NCBI GenBank assembly: GCA_947363565.1
Contig: CANAPP010000003.1
Location: 46,923 to 110,922, forward strand
Length of the DNA: 64,000 nucleotides
DNA from: an uncultured Lachnospiraceae bacterium
GTDB lineage: Bacteria; Bacillota; Clostridia; Lachnospirales; Lachnospiraceae
Direction of reading: 5' to 3'
Position 1 is the first letter of the stretch, and each line of letters starts with the position of its first letter. Positions 27,282 to 35,963 of this stretch are shown here, in pieces. The notes under the pieces are model-generated. The model saw only the letters and a program-made list of their open reading frames with translations, made no database searches and had not been told where the DNA came from. The position numbers and the translations under genes are program-made.

Positions 27282-30200
27282 TTGGATAAATATGAATATC
27301 GGGTAAAGACGGAGCAGTTGCTTGAATACGCGGAGAAAAAGCAGTACCGCAAGGCGATGGAGATTGCGGACACCATCGACTGGCGCAGGGTGAAGAGTGC
27401 GTCTATGCTGAATACGGTCAGCGAGGTATATGAATACTGCGGAGAATTTCAGAAGAGCAGGGATATCCTGTTCATGGCGTTTGACCGCTCACCGGGGAGC
27501 CGTAAGGTTGTCTACCGGCTTGCGACGCTGGCGCTTAAGGTGAACGATCCGGATGAAGCTTCGGATTGTTATGAGGAGTTTGTCAAGCTGGCGCCGAAGG
27601 ATCCGAATCAGTACATCTTGAAATACCGGATTCTGAAAGTACAGAAGGCTCCGATCGAAGAGCAGATTGCAGCTCTCGAGGAGTTTAAAAAGGCAGAGTA
27701 TATTGAGAAATGGGCATATGAGCTGGCGAAGCTGTACCATGAGGCGGGTATGGTAAGGGAGTGCCTGGAAGAGTGCGACGATCTTATCCTGTGGTTTAGC
27801 GAGGGGAAATATGTCTTTATGGCTATGGAGCTAAAGATGAAGTATAAGCCGCTCACTCCGCTCCAGCAGGAGAAGTATGATAAGCATACCGGAAAAAAGA
27901 CGAAGGATATCGTGATCCCAGGGCATGGGCATGACGAAGATGACGGTGTGCCGGAGCCGCTTAAGGAGAAGGAAAAAGAAGCTGCCGATACAAAGAAAGA
28001 GCAGGAAGCGAAAAAAGAGCCGGGAGTGAAGGAAGAGGCAGAGCCGAAAGAGGATAAGGCCGACATTTCCGTCGACGGACAGGATGTGAAGCCGGAAGAG
28101 GAAGAGCCGGCGGAGGAAGCAGATGTATCTAAGGAGCCGGAAGGCGCCCGCGAGGAGATCAAGGTTAAACCACGCGCACCGATCACCCGGATCGTAACAG
28201 GAGCGACGCTTGAGGAAGCGTTGGCGAGCGGGATGGCGATGGCAGCGGGCCTCAACCAGGAAGAGAAAGCGATGGCCGACAGGGATGAGGAGCTTAAACT
28301 CAGCGGCCAGATGAAGATTGAGGACATTCTCCAGGAATGGGAAGAGAAGCAGAAGGTGAATGCCGATGCCATTGAAAGGCAGAAGGCGCAGGATAAAGAG
28401 CGGTTAAAGCGGGAAAGAAAAGAAGCGGAGAAGCGCAAAGAGGCGTCGCGCAAAGCGGCGGAGGAGGCCGCGAGAAAGGCCGAGGAAGAGGCCAGAAGGA
28501 AAGCGGCCGAAGAAGCTGCGAGAAAGGCCGAGGAAGAAGCCGCGAGAAAAGCGGCGGAGGAGGCTGCGAAAAAGGCCGAGGAGGAAGCAAAGAAAGCAGA
28601 AGAGGCCAGAAAGAAAGCAGCGGAGGAGGCCGCAAAGCGGGAAGTTAATGAAAAGATCTTGAAACCGGCGGTGAAAAAGCCTAAAAAGAATATCTTAGAG
28701 GAGAAGACACAGCGGCTTCCGGATGATATCATGGAACTTGTAGAGCAGCTTGAGAGCAGAGTGTCCGGGACATCTGCACCGCAGAAGGCAGAAGCGCAGG
28801 AGGATGAATTCGATCAGGAAGATTTTCTGGCGGATTTTGCCGCGGACTTTGCAGAGGCGGGAGCGACGACAAAGATAGTGCTCGGAGAAGAGGCAGAAGA
28901 AGATTTTTCCGTAGATGATGACAGTGAGGATGAATTTATTGAAGAATCCGACGGAGATGATTTAGCAGATGAATCCGATATGGAAGATGAGGATGCAGAG
29001 GAAGAGGACTTTGCGGAGAATGAAGATATAGAAGATATTGCCGATGAGGATGATTTTGTGGAGGATGAAGACGGTTCGGAGGATGAAGAATTAGAAGGCG
29101 ATGACTTTGAGGAGGATGAAGACGGGTCTGAGGACGAAGGATCCGATGAGGATGACTTTGCAGAGGTTGATTCTGACGGCGCGGATTCCTTAGAAGAGGA
29201 TTTTGGCGACGATTTTGAGGATGAATTTATCGAGGAAGAGTCTGACGAGGATGGTTTTGGGGAAAACGAAGAATCGGACGAGGATTTCGGCGATGAGGCT
29301 TCCTTAGAAGACGACTTTGAAGAAGATGAATTAGACGAGGATGATTTTGCAGAGGACGATTTTGAAGAAGATGAATTAGATGAAGATGATCTTGCCGAAG
29401 ATGAATTAGACGAGGACGGCTTTGATGAGGAAGACGAATCGGACGAGGACTTCGATGAGGACTTTGGAGAAGACGATTTTACGGAAGAAGGCTCAGATGA
29501 GGATTTTGACGAGGACGATTTTGCGGATGATCCTGACGCGGAAGAAGACGCCGATGGGGAAGAAGATTTCGACGAAGAGGATTTCGACGAGGATGACTTT
29601 ATAGACGATGAGTCATACGCGGATGACTTTGAGGAAGAAGATTTTGACGAGGACGACTTTGAGGATGATTCTGACACGGAAGAAGACATCGATGGGGAAG
29701 AGGATTTCGATGAAGAGGACTTTGAGGAGGAAGAGCTTGAAGAAGAGGAGGTAGAAGAAGAGGAAGTTCCGCTGGAGATCGAGGAGCCTTCGGAGGAAGA
29801 GATACAAAAGCGGTTCAGGAAGGCCAAGGGCGGCGGGGTTCCGTTTGACACCGGATTTGTGGTGACGGGACGTTACGACCTTAGTGCTACCAGTGAGATT
29901 GGCTTAAAGGCCGGCCTTACGGAGGAGCAGAAGAAGCTTTTCTCCTACTTCGTCCCGGTCCGCGGCATGAGCGAGCAGATCGTAGAGGCGCTCGATAATG
30001 ACCGCAGGGCGCAGAGAGAGGGAACGTCGAAGACAGGAAACCTTTTGGTTATCGGAAGGAAAGGCTCGGGTAAGACAGTCCTTGCGGTGGATATCGTTAA
30101 GGCTATCCAGAAGCAGAGGAACTTAAAGCAGGGCAAGGTTGCTATCGTCACCGGCGAGTCCCTGAATAAGAAGGAGCTGCCTAATATCATCCAGAAGCTT

Positions 30201-30671
30201 AAGGGCGGCGCGATCATCGTTGAGAAGGCCGGAAAACTTAACTCCAGGACGGTGAAGGAGCTTAATTATCTGATGGAGAGAAAGACCGGCGAGATGTTAT
30301 TCGTCTTAGAAGACCAGAGAAAGCCGTTAGAAAAAGTGCTGACGGCGAACCCGGATTTTAAGAAGAAATTCACCTCCAAGCTTGAGCTCCCGATCTTTAT
30401 CAATGATGAGTTGGTGACCTTCGGCCAGACTTATGCGAAGGAGAATGGATATAAACTGGATGAGATGGGTATCCTGGCGCTCTATAGCCGTATTGACGTG
30501 ATGCAGAGAGAGGATCACGCGGTTTCTGTTGCAGAGGTGAAGGAGATCATGGATGAGGCGATCTCCCATTCCCAGAGGGTCAATGTAAAGCACCTGGCAC
30601 GGAGAGTATTCGGAAAAGGAACGGATGATTCAGACAGGATCATTCTTAAGGAAGAAGATTTTAAAATTTAG
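27282..30671 (+). CDS. TPR / acidic repeat / degenerate CbbX-like AAA+ protein, function unknown
   Basis: About 1129 residues. Residues 1-190 form TPR-like helical repeats (KQYRKAMEIADTID, DPDEASDCYEEFVKLAPKDP). Residues about 365-455 are an Ala/Lys/Glu coiled coil. Residues about 505-835 are a very acidic repeat region built on DEDDF/EEDFDED units. Residues about 880-1129 resemble the CbbX/SpoVK/EccA AAA+ fold: Walker A GRKGSGKT (about 925), VLTANPDFKKKF, LPIFINDELVTFGQTYAKENGYKL. The Walker B acid pair is altered (AIIVEKA) and the arginine-finger position reads KKK, so ATP hydrolysis is doubtful. The plan (N-terminal TPR, C-terminal CbbX-like) recalls EccA of type VII secretion. Start: TTG 27282 after GAGGTG; GTG 27273 is the alternative. 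Confidence 0.75.
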   Translation: MDKYEYRVKTEQLLEYAEKKQYRKAMEIADTIDWRRVKSASMLNTVSEVYEYCGEFQKSRDILFMAFDRSPGSRKVVYRLATLALKVNDPDEASDCYEEFVKLAPKDPNQYILKYRILKVQKAPIEEQIAALEEFKKAEYIEKWAYELAKLYHEAGMVRECLEECDDLILWFSEGKYVFMAMELKMKYKPLTPLQQEKYDKHTGKKTKDIVIPGHGHDEDDGVPEPLKEKEKEAADTKKEQEAKKEPGVKEEAEPKEDKADISVDGQDVKPEEEEPAEEADVSKEPEGAREEIKVKPRAPITRIVTGATLEEALASGMAMAAGLNQEEKAMADRDEELKLSGQMKIEDILQEWEEKQKVNADAIERQKAQDKERLKRERKEAEKRKEASRKAAEEAARKAEEEARRKAAEEAARKAEEEAARKAAEEAAKKAEEEAKKAEEARKKAAEEAAKREVNEKILKPAVKKPKKNILEEKTQRLPDDIMELVEQLESRVSGTSAPQKAEAQEDEFDQEDFLADFAADFAEAGATTKIVLGEEAEEDFSVDDDSEDEFIEESDGDDLADESDMEDEDAEEEDFAENEDIEDIADEDDFVEDEDGSEDEELEGDDFEEDEDGSEDEGSDEDDFAEVDSDGADSLEEDFGDDFEDEFIEEESDEDGFGENEESDEDFGDEASLEDDFEEDELDEDDFAEDDFEEDELDEDDLAEDELDEDGFDEEDESDEDFDEDFGEDDFTEEGSDEDFDEDDFADDPDAEEDADGEEDFDEEDFDEDDFIDDESYADDFEEEDFDEDDFEDDSDTEEDIDGEEDFDEEDFEEEELEEEEVEEEEVPLEIEEPSEEEIQKRFRKAKGGGVPFDTGFVVTGRYDLSATSEIGLKAGLTEEQKKLFSYFVPVRGMSEQIVEALDNDRRAQREGTSKTGNLLVIGRKGSGKTVLAVDIVKAIQKQRNLKQGKVAIVTGESLNKKELPNIIQKLKGGAIIVEKAGKLNSRTVKELNYLMERKTGEMLFVLEDQRKPLEKVLTANPDFKKKFTSKLELPIFINDELVTFGQTYAKENGYKLDEMGILALYSRIDVMQREDHAVSVAEVKEIMDEAISHSQRVNVKHLARRVFGKGTDDSDRIILKEEDFKI

Positions 30672-30680
30672 AAGTAAAAA

Positions 30681-30722
30681 AAGAGTTTTGGTGAACCATA
30701 TTTGCCAAAACTCTTTCTTTTT
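30681..30722. terminator. Rho-independent terminator
   Basis: AAGAGTTTTGG (30681-30691) pairs with CCAAAACTCTT (30705-30715), with an A tract before and a T-rich tract after the stem. It ends the TPR/AAA transcript. A TATAAT further on (about 30735) is the likely -10 box of glgB. Confidence 0.88.
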
Positions 30723-30781
30723 GCGCAAATGCGGGGTATAATGATAGTATTAAAAACAACGTAACAAGCGAGGGTACGAAT

Positions 30782-32692
30782 ATGGCGGAAAAGAAAAAGA
30801 AAGCGTATGAAATCAGTGAACTTGACCAGTATCTTTTCGGACAAGGCAATCATTATGAGATTTATAAGAAACTGGGTTCGCACAAGGTAAAGAAGGGGAA
30901 AAAAGAAGGCGTTTATTTTGCGGTGTGGGCCCCCCATGCAAAGTCAGTGTCGGTCATTGGCGAATTCAATGAGTGGAATATAGAGGCGAATCCGATGGAG
31001 CGTCAGGAGTCGGTTGGGATTTTTACCTGTTTTATTCCCGGAGTGAAGGATTATGATATGTATAAATATTGTATTCAGACACACACGGGAGATTATGTGT
31101 TTAAGGCGGACCCGTTTGCGAACCATGCAGAGCTGAGACCGGGAACGGCATCTAAGGTTGCGGATATCAGCGGCCTTAAGTGGACGGATGACGACTGGAT
31201 GGAGAAGAGGAAGAAGTGGAACCACATGCAAAAGCCGGTCTCTGTCTACGAGGCACATATCGGCTCTTGGAAAAAGCACCCGGGGCGGGAGGACGAGGGC
31301 TTTTATACCTACCGTGAGTTTGCGAAAGAGATCGCGAAGTATGTGAAGGACATGGGCTATACGCATATTGAGCTTATCGGTATCGCAGAGCATCCCTTTG
31401 ACGGCTCCTGGGGATATCAGGTGACCGGTTACTATGCGCCGACATCCAGATACGGGACGCCGGAGGATTTTGCGTGGATGGTGAATTATCTGCACCGCAA
31501 TAAGATCGGCGTAATCCTTGACTGGGTTCCCGCCCATTTCCCGAGAGACGCCCACGGACTTGCGGACTTTGACGGAACTCCGACGTTCGAGTATGCGGAC
31601 CCGAGGAAGGGGGAACATCCGGACTGGGGAACGAAGGTATTTGATTTTGGGAAGAATGAAGTAAGGAACTTTTTGATCTCTAACGCGCTGTTTTGGGTCG
31701 AGCAGTTCCATGTTGACGGGCTGCGTGTTGATGCTGTTGCTTCTATATTATATCTGGATTACGGAAGGCAGGACGGGCAGTGGGTTGCGAATAAGTACGG
31801 CGGCAACCAGAACCTGGAGGCGATTGATTTTTTCAAGCACCTGAATTCGGTCGTTTTGGGAAGGAACCCCGGCGTGATGATGATTGCAGAGGAGTCTACG
31901 GCGTGGCCGAAGGTGACCGGCGACGTGGAAGACGACGGACTTGGATTCAGCCTCAAGTGGAATATGGGATGGATGCACGATTTTACCGAATATATGAAGC
32001 TTGACCCGTATTTCCGCAAGGACAACCACCATATGATGACCTTCGCCATGAGCTATGCGGGGAGCGAGAAGTACATCCTCGTTCTGTCCCACGATGAGGT
32101 AGTTCATTTGAAGTGCTCCATGCTCAATAAGATGCCGGGGCTTGGTTTTGATAAATATGCGAATCTCAAGGCCGGGTATGCGTTTATGATGGGACATGCA
32201 GGGAAGAAGCTTTTGTTCATGGGCCAGGAGTTCGCCCAGCTCCGTGAGTGGAGTGAGGAGCGGGAGCTTGACTGGTTCCTGCTTGCAGAGGAGGAGCACC
32301 AGGCGATCCAGAACTGGATGAGAGATCTTCTGCATCTGTATAAAAAGAATCCGGCGCTTTACCAGGATGAAGAGATCTGGGAGGGCTTTGAGTGGATCAA
32401 TGCGGACGACGGTTACCGCAGCATCTACAGCTTCTTGCGCCATTCCAAGAATAAAAAGAAGAACCTTCTCTTCGTCATCAACTTTACACCGATGACGTGG
32501 GAGGACTACCGCGTAGGTGTGCCGAGAAGGAAGCAGTACAAGCTGATCATGAACAGTGATGATGTGAAATACGGCGGAAAGGGTGAGGAGCGCCCGACGG
32601 TTTATAAGGCAGTGAAGCAGGAGTGTGACGGAAGGCCGTTCTCTTTTGCGTACAAGCTGCCGCCTTACGGGGTTGCCGTATTCGAGTATTAG
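30782..32692 (+). CDS. glgB: 1,4-alpha-glucan branching enzyme
   Basis: The 636-residue enzyme has an N-terminal CBM48 domain (VYFAVWAPHAKSVSVIGEFNEWN) and a GH13 catalytic barrel with DWVPAHFP, the nucleophile aspartate in VDGLRVDAVAS, the acid/base glutamate in MMIAEES and VLSHDEVVHL. It transfers alpha-1,4 chains to alpha-1,6 positions in glycogen. No other glycogen gene adjoins, but a GH13 glycosidase lies 13 kb downstream and a phosphohexomutase 4 kb downstream. It has its own promoter and terminates before the proS leader. Confidence 0.95.
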   Translation: MAEKKKKAYEISELDQYLFGQGNHYEIYKKLGSHKVKKGKKEGVYFAVWAPHAKSVSVIGEFNEWNIEANPMERQESVGIFTCFIPGVKDYDMYKYCIQTHTGDYVFKADPFANHAELRPGTASKVADISGLKWTDDDWMEKRKKWNHMQKPVSVYEAHIGSWKKHPGREDEGFYTYREFAKEIAKYVKDMGYTHIELIGIAEHPFDGSWGYQVTGYYAPTSRYGTPEDFAWMVNYLHRNKIGVILDWVPAHFPRDAHGLADFDGTPTFEYADPRKGEHPDWGTKVFDFGKNEVRNFLISNALFWVEQFHVDGLRVDAVASILYLDYGRQDGQWVANKYGGNQNLEAIDFFKHLNSVVLGRNPGVMMIAEESTAWPKVTGDVEDDGLGFSLKWNMGWMHDFTEYMKLDPYFRKDNHHMMTFAMSYAGSEKYILVLSHDEVVHLKCSMLNKMPGLGFDKYANLKAGYAFMMGHAGKKLLFMGQEFAQLREWSEERELDWFLLAEEEHQAIQNWMRDLLHLYKKNPALYQDEEIWEGFEWINADDGYRSIYSFLRHSKNKKKNLLFVINFTPMTWEDYRVGVPRRKQYKLIMNSDDVKYGGKGEERPTVYKAVKQECDGRPFSFAYKLPPYGVAVFEY

Positions 32693-32748
32693 AGTGTTAG
32701 GAGCAGGCATATGCGCAGGTATTTTTGCAGGAAACCGCAATTCGGGTC

Positions 32749-32777
32749 TTGACAAATGTTTTGATATCCATTAGAAT
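32749..32777 (+). promoter_or_regulatory. Sigma-A promoter of the proS T-box transcript
   Basis: TTGACA (32749-32754), a 17-nt spacer and TAGAAT (32772-32777). Transcription would begin near 32784, upstream of the T-box stem I. Confidence 0.85.
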
Positions 32778-32828
32778 TACGATTAATTGAATACCTGCTG
32801 GCAATGTTGGTTGCAAAATGCAGGTTCG

Positions 32829-33066
32829 GTGATGAAGAGGGATAGTAGTTGCAGAAGAAGTTCTACAGAGAGAGAGTCCGGCGGCTGAGAGATTCTCGTA
32901 TGGAGCTGCGATGAACCTGCCTTGGAGCCGCTGTATGAAAATACAGCGTGACACTAGCGTTAATGGTGAATTTGAGAGAGGACTGCGAAAGATATTGCAG
33001 TTAACGAGGGTGGTACCGCCGAGATTTTCGGTCCCTTTAGGGGAACGGAAGTCTCGGCGGTTTTTA
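32829..33066 (+). promoter_or_regulatory. T-box riboswitch for proline, controlling proS
   Basis: The leader shows stem I elements (GATGAAGAGGGATAG, GAGAGAGAGTC, GGCTGAGAGATTCTC), a specifier region TGAACCTGCC whose triplet after GAA is CCT (proline), and the T-box antiterminator sequence AACGAGGGTGGTACCG at about 33003-33018. A terminator follows: CCGCCGAGA ... TCTCGGCGG then TTTTT. Uncharged tRNA(Pro) with anticodon matching CCU would stabilise the antiterminator and allow proS transcription. The downstream gene confirms the amino acid. Confidence 0.95.
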
Positions 33067-33117
33067 TGCCCGAGTGAAAAACAGACTGTTGATAAAAAAG
33101 TAAAAGGAGAAGGGAAC

Positions 33118-34560
33118 ATGGCAAAGGAAAAGAAATTGGTAAAGAATATTACACCGCGTGATGAGAATTTCGCGCAGTGGTACACGGATGTTGTGCGTGA
33201 GGCGGAGTTATGTGATTATTCAAGTGTTAAGGGCTGCCTTAACTATCTGCCTAACGGCTATGCGATCTGGGAGCTTATCCAGGCGGATCTGGACAGACGT
33301 TTCAAGGAGACGGGCGTAGAGAATGTATCTCTGCCTCTGCTGATCCCGGAGAGTCTTCTTGAGAAGGAAGCGGATCATGTAGAAGGGTTTGCGCCGGAGG
33401 TTGCGTGGGTAACCCACGGCGGGATGGAGAGGCTTCAGGAGAGACTTTGTATCCGGCCGACATCAGAGACATTGTTCTGCGATCTTTGGGCGAGAACAGT
33501 TAAGTCTTACCGGGATCTCCCGAAAGTATGGAACCAGTGGAACAGCGTTCTGCGCTGGGAGAAGACGACGAGACCTTTCCTTCGCTCCAGAGAGTTCCTG
33601 TGGCAGGAGGGCCACACCATCCATGCTACTTACGAGGAAGCAGAGGCGCGCACGATCCAGATGTTCCATGTATATGAAGACTGCTACAAAGAGACGCTGG
33701 CGATTCCATTTGTATCAGGAAGAAAGGCAGAGCATGAGAAGTTTGCCGGTGCGCAGGATACTTATACGATCGAGGCACTGATGCATGACGGCAAGGCGCT
33801 GCAGTCTGCCACAAGCCATTTCTTCGGAAGCGGATTCCCGGATGCGTTCGGCATCAAATATATTGATAAGAACAATGAGCCGCAGAGTGTATACGAGACT
33901 TCCTGGGGATGGTCCACGAGAAGTATCGGCGGCCTGATCATGGTTCACGGTGATGACGACGGACTTGTACTGCCGCCGCATGTGGCGCCGGTTGAGTGCC
34001 GGGTGATCCCGATCGCGCAGCACAAGGAGGGCGTTCTTGACAAGGCGTTCGCGTTGTTCGAAGAGCTTAAGAAGGCGGGCTACCGGGTGAAGATTGACGA
34101 TTCTGAGAAGAGCCCGGGATGGAAGTTCGCCGAGCAGGAGATCTTAGGGATCCCGACCCGTATTGAGATCGGGCCGAAGGATATCGAGAACGGCCAGGTG
34201 GTTGTCGTACGTCGTGACAACAGGGAAAAGATTATCGTTCCGATGGATGAGATCGCAGTGAAACTCCGTGATATCCTGGAGACGATCCAGCAGGATATGT
34301 ACAACCGTGCGAAGGATTTCCTCAGCGCACATATCGATACGGCCACAGAGATGGACGAGATGAAGGAGAAGTTCCAGCAAAACAGAGGTTTTGTAAAGGC
34401 ATGCTGGTGCGGTGACCCGGAATGTGAGGGCGAAGTGAAGTACGTGACAGGCGGTGCGGCTACCAGATGTCTGATCGAGGATGAAGAGTTTATCTCAGAC
34501 AAATGTATCTGGTGCGGCAAGCCGGCGAAGCATATGGCTTACTGGGGCAAAGCATACTAA
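33118..34560 (+). CDS. proS: Prolyl-tRNA synthetase (short, ProS type 3)
   Basis: This 480-residue class II synthetase charges tRNA(Pro). It has motif 2 in SVLRWEKTTRPFLRSREFLWQEGHT, motif 3 near SWGWSTRSIGGLIMVHGDDDGLVLPP, an anticodon-binding domain, and a C-terminal zinc-like domain (CWCGDPECEGE ... CIWCGKPAKHMAYWGKAY). It is the archaeal/eukaryote-like form without the editing insertion. The frame opens inside the T-box, but ATG 33118, just after AGGAGAAGGG, is the start. cca follows 1 nt after the stop. Confidence 0.96.
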   Translation: MAKEKKLVKNITPRDENFAQWYTDVVREAELCDYSSVKGCLNYLPNGYAIWELIQADLDRRFKETGVENVSLPLLIPESLLEKEADHVEGFAPEVAWVTHGGMERLQERLCIRPTSETLFCDLWARTVKSYRDLPKVWNQWNSVLRWEKTTRPFLRSREFLWQEGHTIHATYEEAEARTIQMFHVYEDCYKETLAIPFVSGRKAEHEKFAGAQDTYTIEALMHDGKALQSATSHFFGSGFPDAFGIKYIDKNNEPQSVYETSWGWSTRSIGGLIMVHGDDDGLVLPPHVAPVECRVIPIAQHKEGVLDKAFALFEELKKAGYRVKIDDSEKSPGWKFAEQEILGIPTRIEIGPKDIENGQVVVVRRDNREKIIVPMDEIAVKLRDILETIQQDMYNRAKDFLSAHIDTATEMDEMKEKFQQNRGFVKACWCGDPECEGEVKYVTGGAATRCLIEDEEFISDKCIWCGKPAKHMAYWGKAY

Positions 34561-34561
34561 G

Positions 34562-35893
34562 ATGCAGGACTTTGACATCTGTCTGCCCGAAAAAGTGAAT
34601 ATAGTCATCACTGCCCTGCAGAGTGCGGGCTTTGAAGCTTACGCGGTAGGCGGATGTGTGCGGGATTCCATACTTGGCAGGGAACCGGAGGACTGGGATA
34701 TCACTACCTCCGCCATGCCGGAGGAGACGAAAGCGCTGTTTGAGAAGACCTTCGATACCGGTATTGCGCACGGGACAGTGACAGTGCTCCTTGAGCGGGA
34801 GGCCTTTGAGGTGACGACCTACCGGATCGACGGGAAGTACGAGGACAGCCGCCACCCGAAGGAAGTGATCTTTACCAGGAGCCTTAAAGAAGATCTCCTG
34901 CGCCGGGACTTTACGATCAACGCCATGGCATACAATGAAAAGGACGGGCTTGTCGATATCTTCGGCGGCCTTAAGGATCTTAAGGAAGGGATCATCCGGT
35001 GCGTGGGAGATGCCACGGCCAGATTTTCCGAGGATGCGCTTCGGATATTAAGAGGCGTCAGGTTTGCCGCTCAGTTGGGATTTTCCATTGACAGGGAGAC
35101 AGAGGCGGGGATGAGAGAGCTTGCTCCGACGTTAAAGAAGATCAGCGCGGAGCGGATTCAGGCAGAGCTTGTGAAGATGCTGACCTCAAAACGACCGGGG
35201 CTTTTAAGGGAAGCTTACGCGCTTGGCATAACCGGGCAGTTCCTTCCCGAGTTTGGCCGGCTGATGGAGACGGAACAGGAGACGCCCCATCATATGTATA
35301 ACGTGGGCGAGCATACGATCCATGCTGTAGAGAATGTGCGCCCGGACAAAATCCTGAGACTGACCATGCTTCTTCACGATATGGGGAAGCCGGCGTATAA
35401 GACGATAGATGAGAGCGGCACGGCACATTTTAAAAAACACGCCCTGGAGAGCGAGATTATCGCAAAGCGGATCCTCAGGCGGCTGAAATTTGACAACGAT
35501 ACGCTCAACAAGGTGACGAGGCTTGTGCGTTTCCACGACTACCGGATGCCGGCGGCGGCGAAAAGTGTCCGTCGTGCCATGAATAAGATTGGCGAGGATA
35601 TCTTCCCTTATTATCTGGAGGTACGCCGGGCGGATGTGCTGGCGCAGAGCATGTACCAGCGGGAAGAAAAGCTTAAGAATCTTGATGAGATTGAGACATT
35701 GTACCAGGAGATTGTAGAGAAGGGACAGTGCGTATCCTTAAAAGACCTGGCGGTGACCGGCAAGGATCTGATCGGGGCGGGCATGGAACCGGGCAGGGAG
35801 ATCGGCGAAAAATTAAATGAGCTTCTCGGGTTAGTCATCGAGGATCCGTCGCTGAACACGAAAAAAGAATTACTAAAGTTTCTAAGGAAATAA
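34562..35893 (+). CDS. cca: CCA tRNA nucleotidyltransferase
   Basis: The 443-residue enzyme adds or repairs the 3' CCA of tRNAs. It has the nucleotidyltransferase signature AYAVGGCVRDSILGREPEDWDITT, the basic motif RRDFTINAMAYNE, the RNA-binding AARFSEDALRILRGVRFAAQLGF and an HD domain (MLLHDMGKPA, HFKKHALESE). The frame runs into proS upstream, but ATG 34562 gives the normal start. With no clear ribosome site of its own, it probably depends on coupling to proS translation, and so falls under T-box control. Confidence 0.94.
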   Translation: MQDFDICLPEKVNIVITALQSAGFEAYAVGGCVRDSILGREPEDWDITTSAMPEETKALFEKTFDTGIAHGTVTVLLEREAFEVTTYRIDGKYEDSRHPKEVIFTRSLKEDLLRRDFTINAMAYNEKDGLVDIFGGLKDLKEGIIRCVGDATARFSEDALRILRGVRFAAQLGFSIDRETEAGMRELAPTLKKISAERIQAELVKMLTSKRPGLLREAYALGITGQFLPEFGRLMETEQETPHHMYNVGEHTIHAVENVRPDKILRLTMLLHDMGKPAYKTIDESGTAHFKKHALESEIIAKRILRRLKFDNDTLNKVTRLVRFHDYRMPAAAKSVRRAMNKIGEDIFPYYLEVRRADVLAQSMYQREEKLKNLDEIETLYQEIVEKGQCVSLKDLAVTGKDLIGAGMEPGREIGEKLNELLGLVIEDPSLNTKKELLKFLRK

Positions 35894-35898
35894 TAATC

Positions 35899-35925
35899 AT
35901 ATTTCTGTTTTTGGCATCATACTTT
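35899..35925 (+). promoter_or_regulatory. Possible sigma-E-type sporulation promoter of the cotS-like gene
   Basis: ATATTT (35899-35904), a 13-nt gap and CATACTTT (35918-35925) resemble the Bacillus sigma-E pattern (ATATT ... CATACAnT). The downstream gene encodes a spore-coat-family protein, which fits mother-cell expression. Confidence 0.45.
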
Positions 35926-35963
35926 AAAAAGAACATGTAATGTAGAGTGCAGGGGATGTCAAT

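Noticed and set aside
28814..29851. A 345-codon Ser/Lys-rich frame on the minus strand
   Set aside because: It is the complement of the Asp/Glu repeat region of the plus-strand gene; GAx/GAy codons read as Ser/Ser/Lys on the other strand.
28400..30000. CRISPR array or tandem DNA repeat
   Set aside because: The repeats are codon-level (Ala/Lys/Glu and Asp/Glu) with varied spacing and one open frame; no constant repeat-spacer pattern. None is seen elsewhere in the window.
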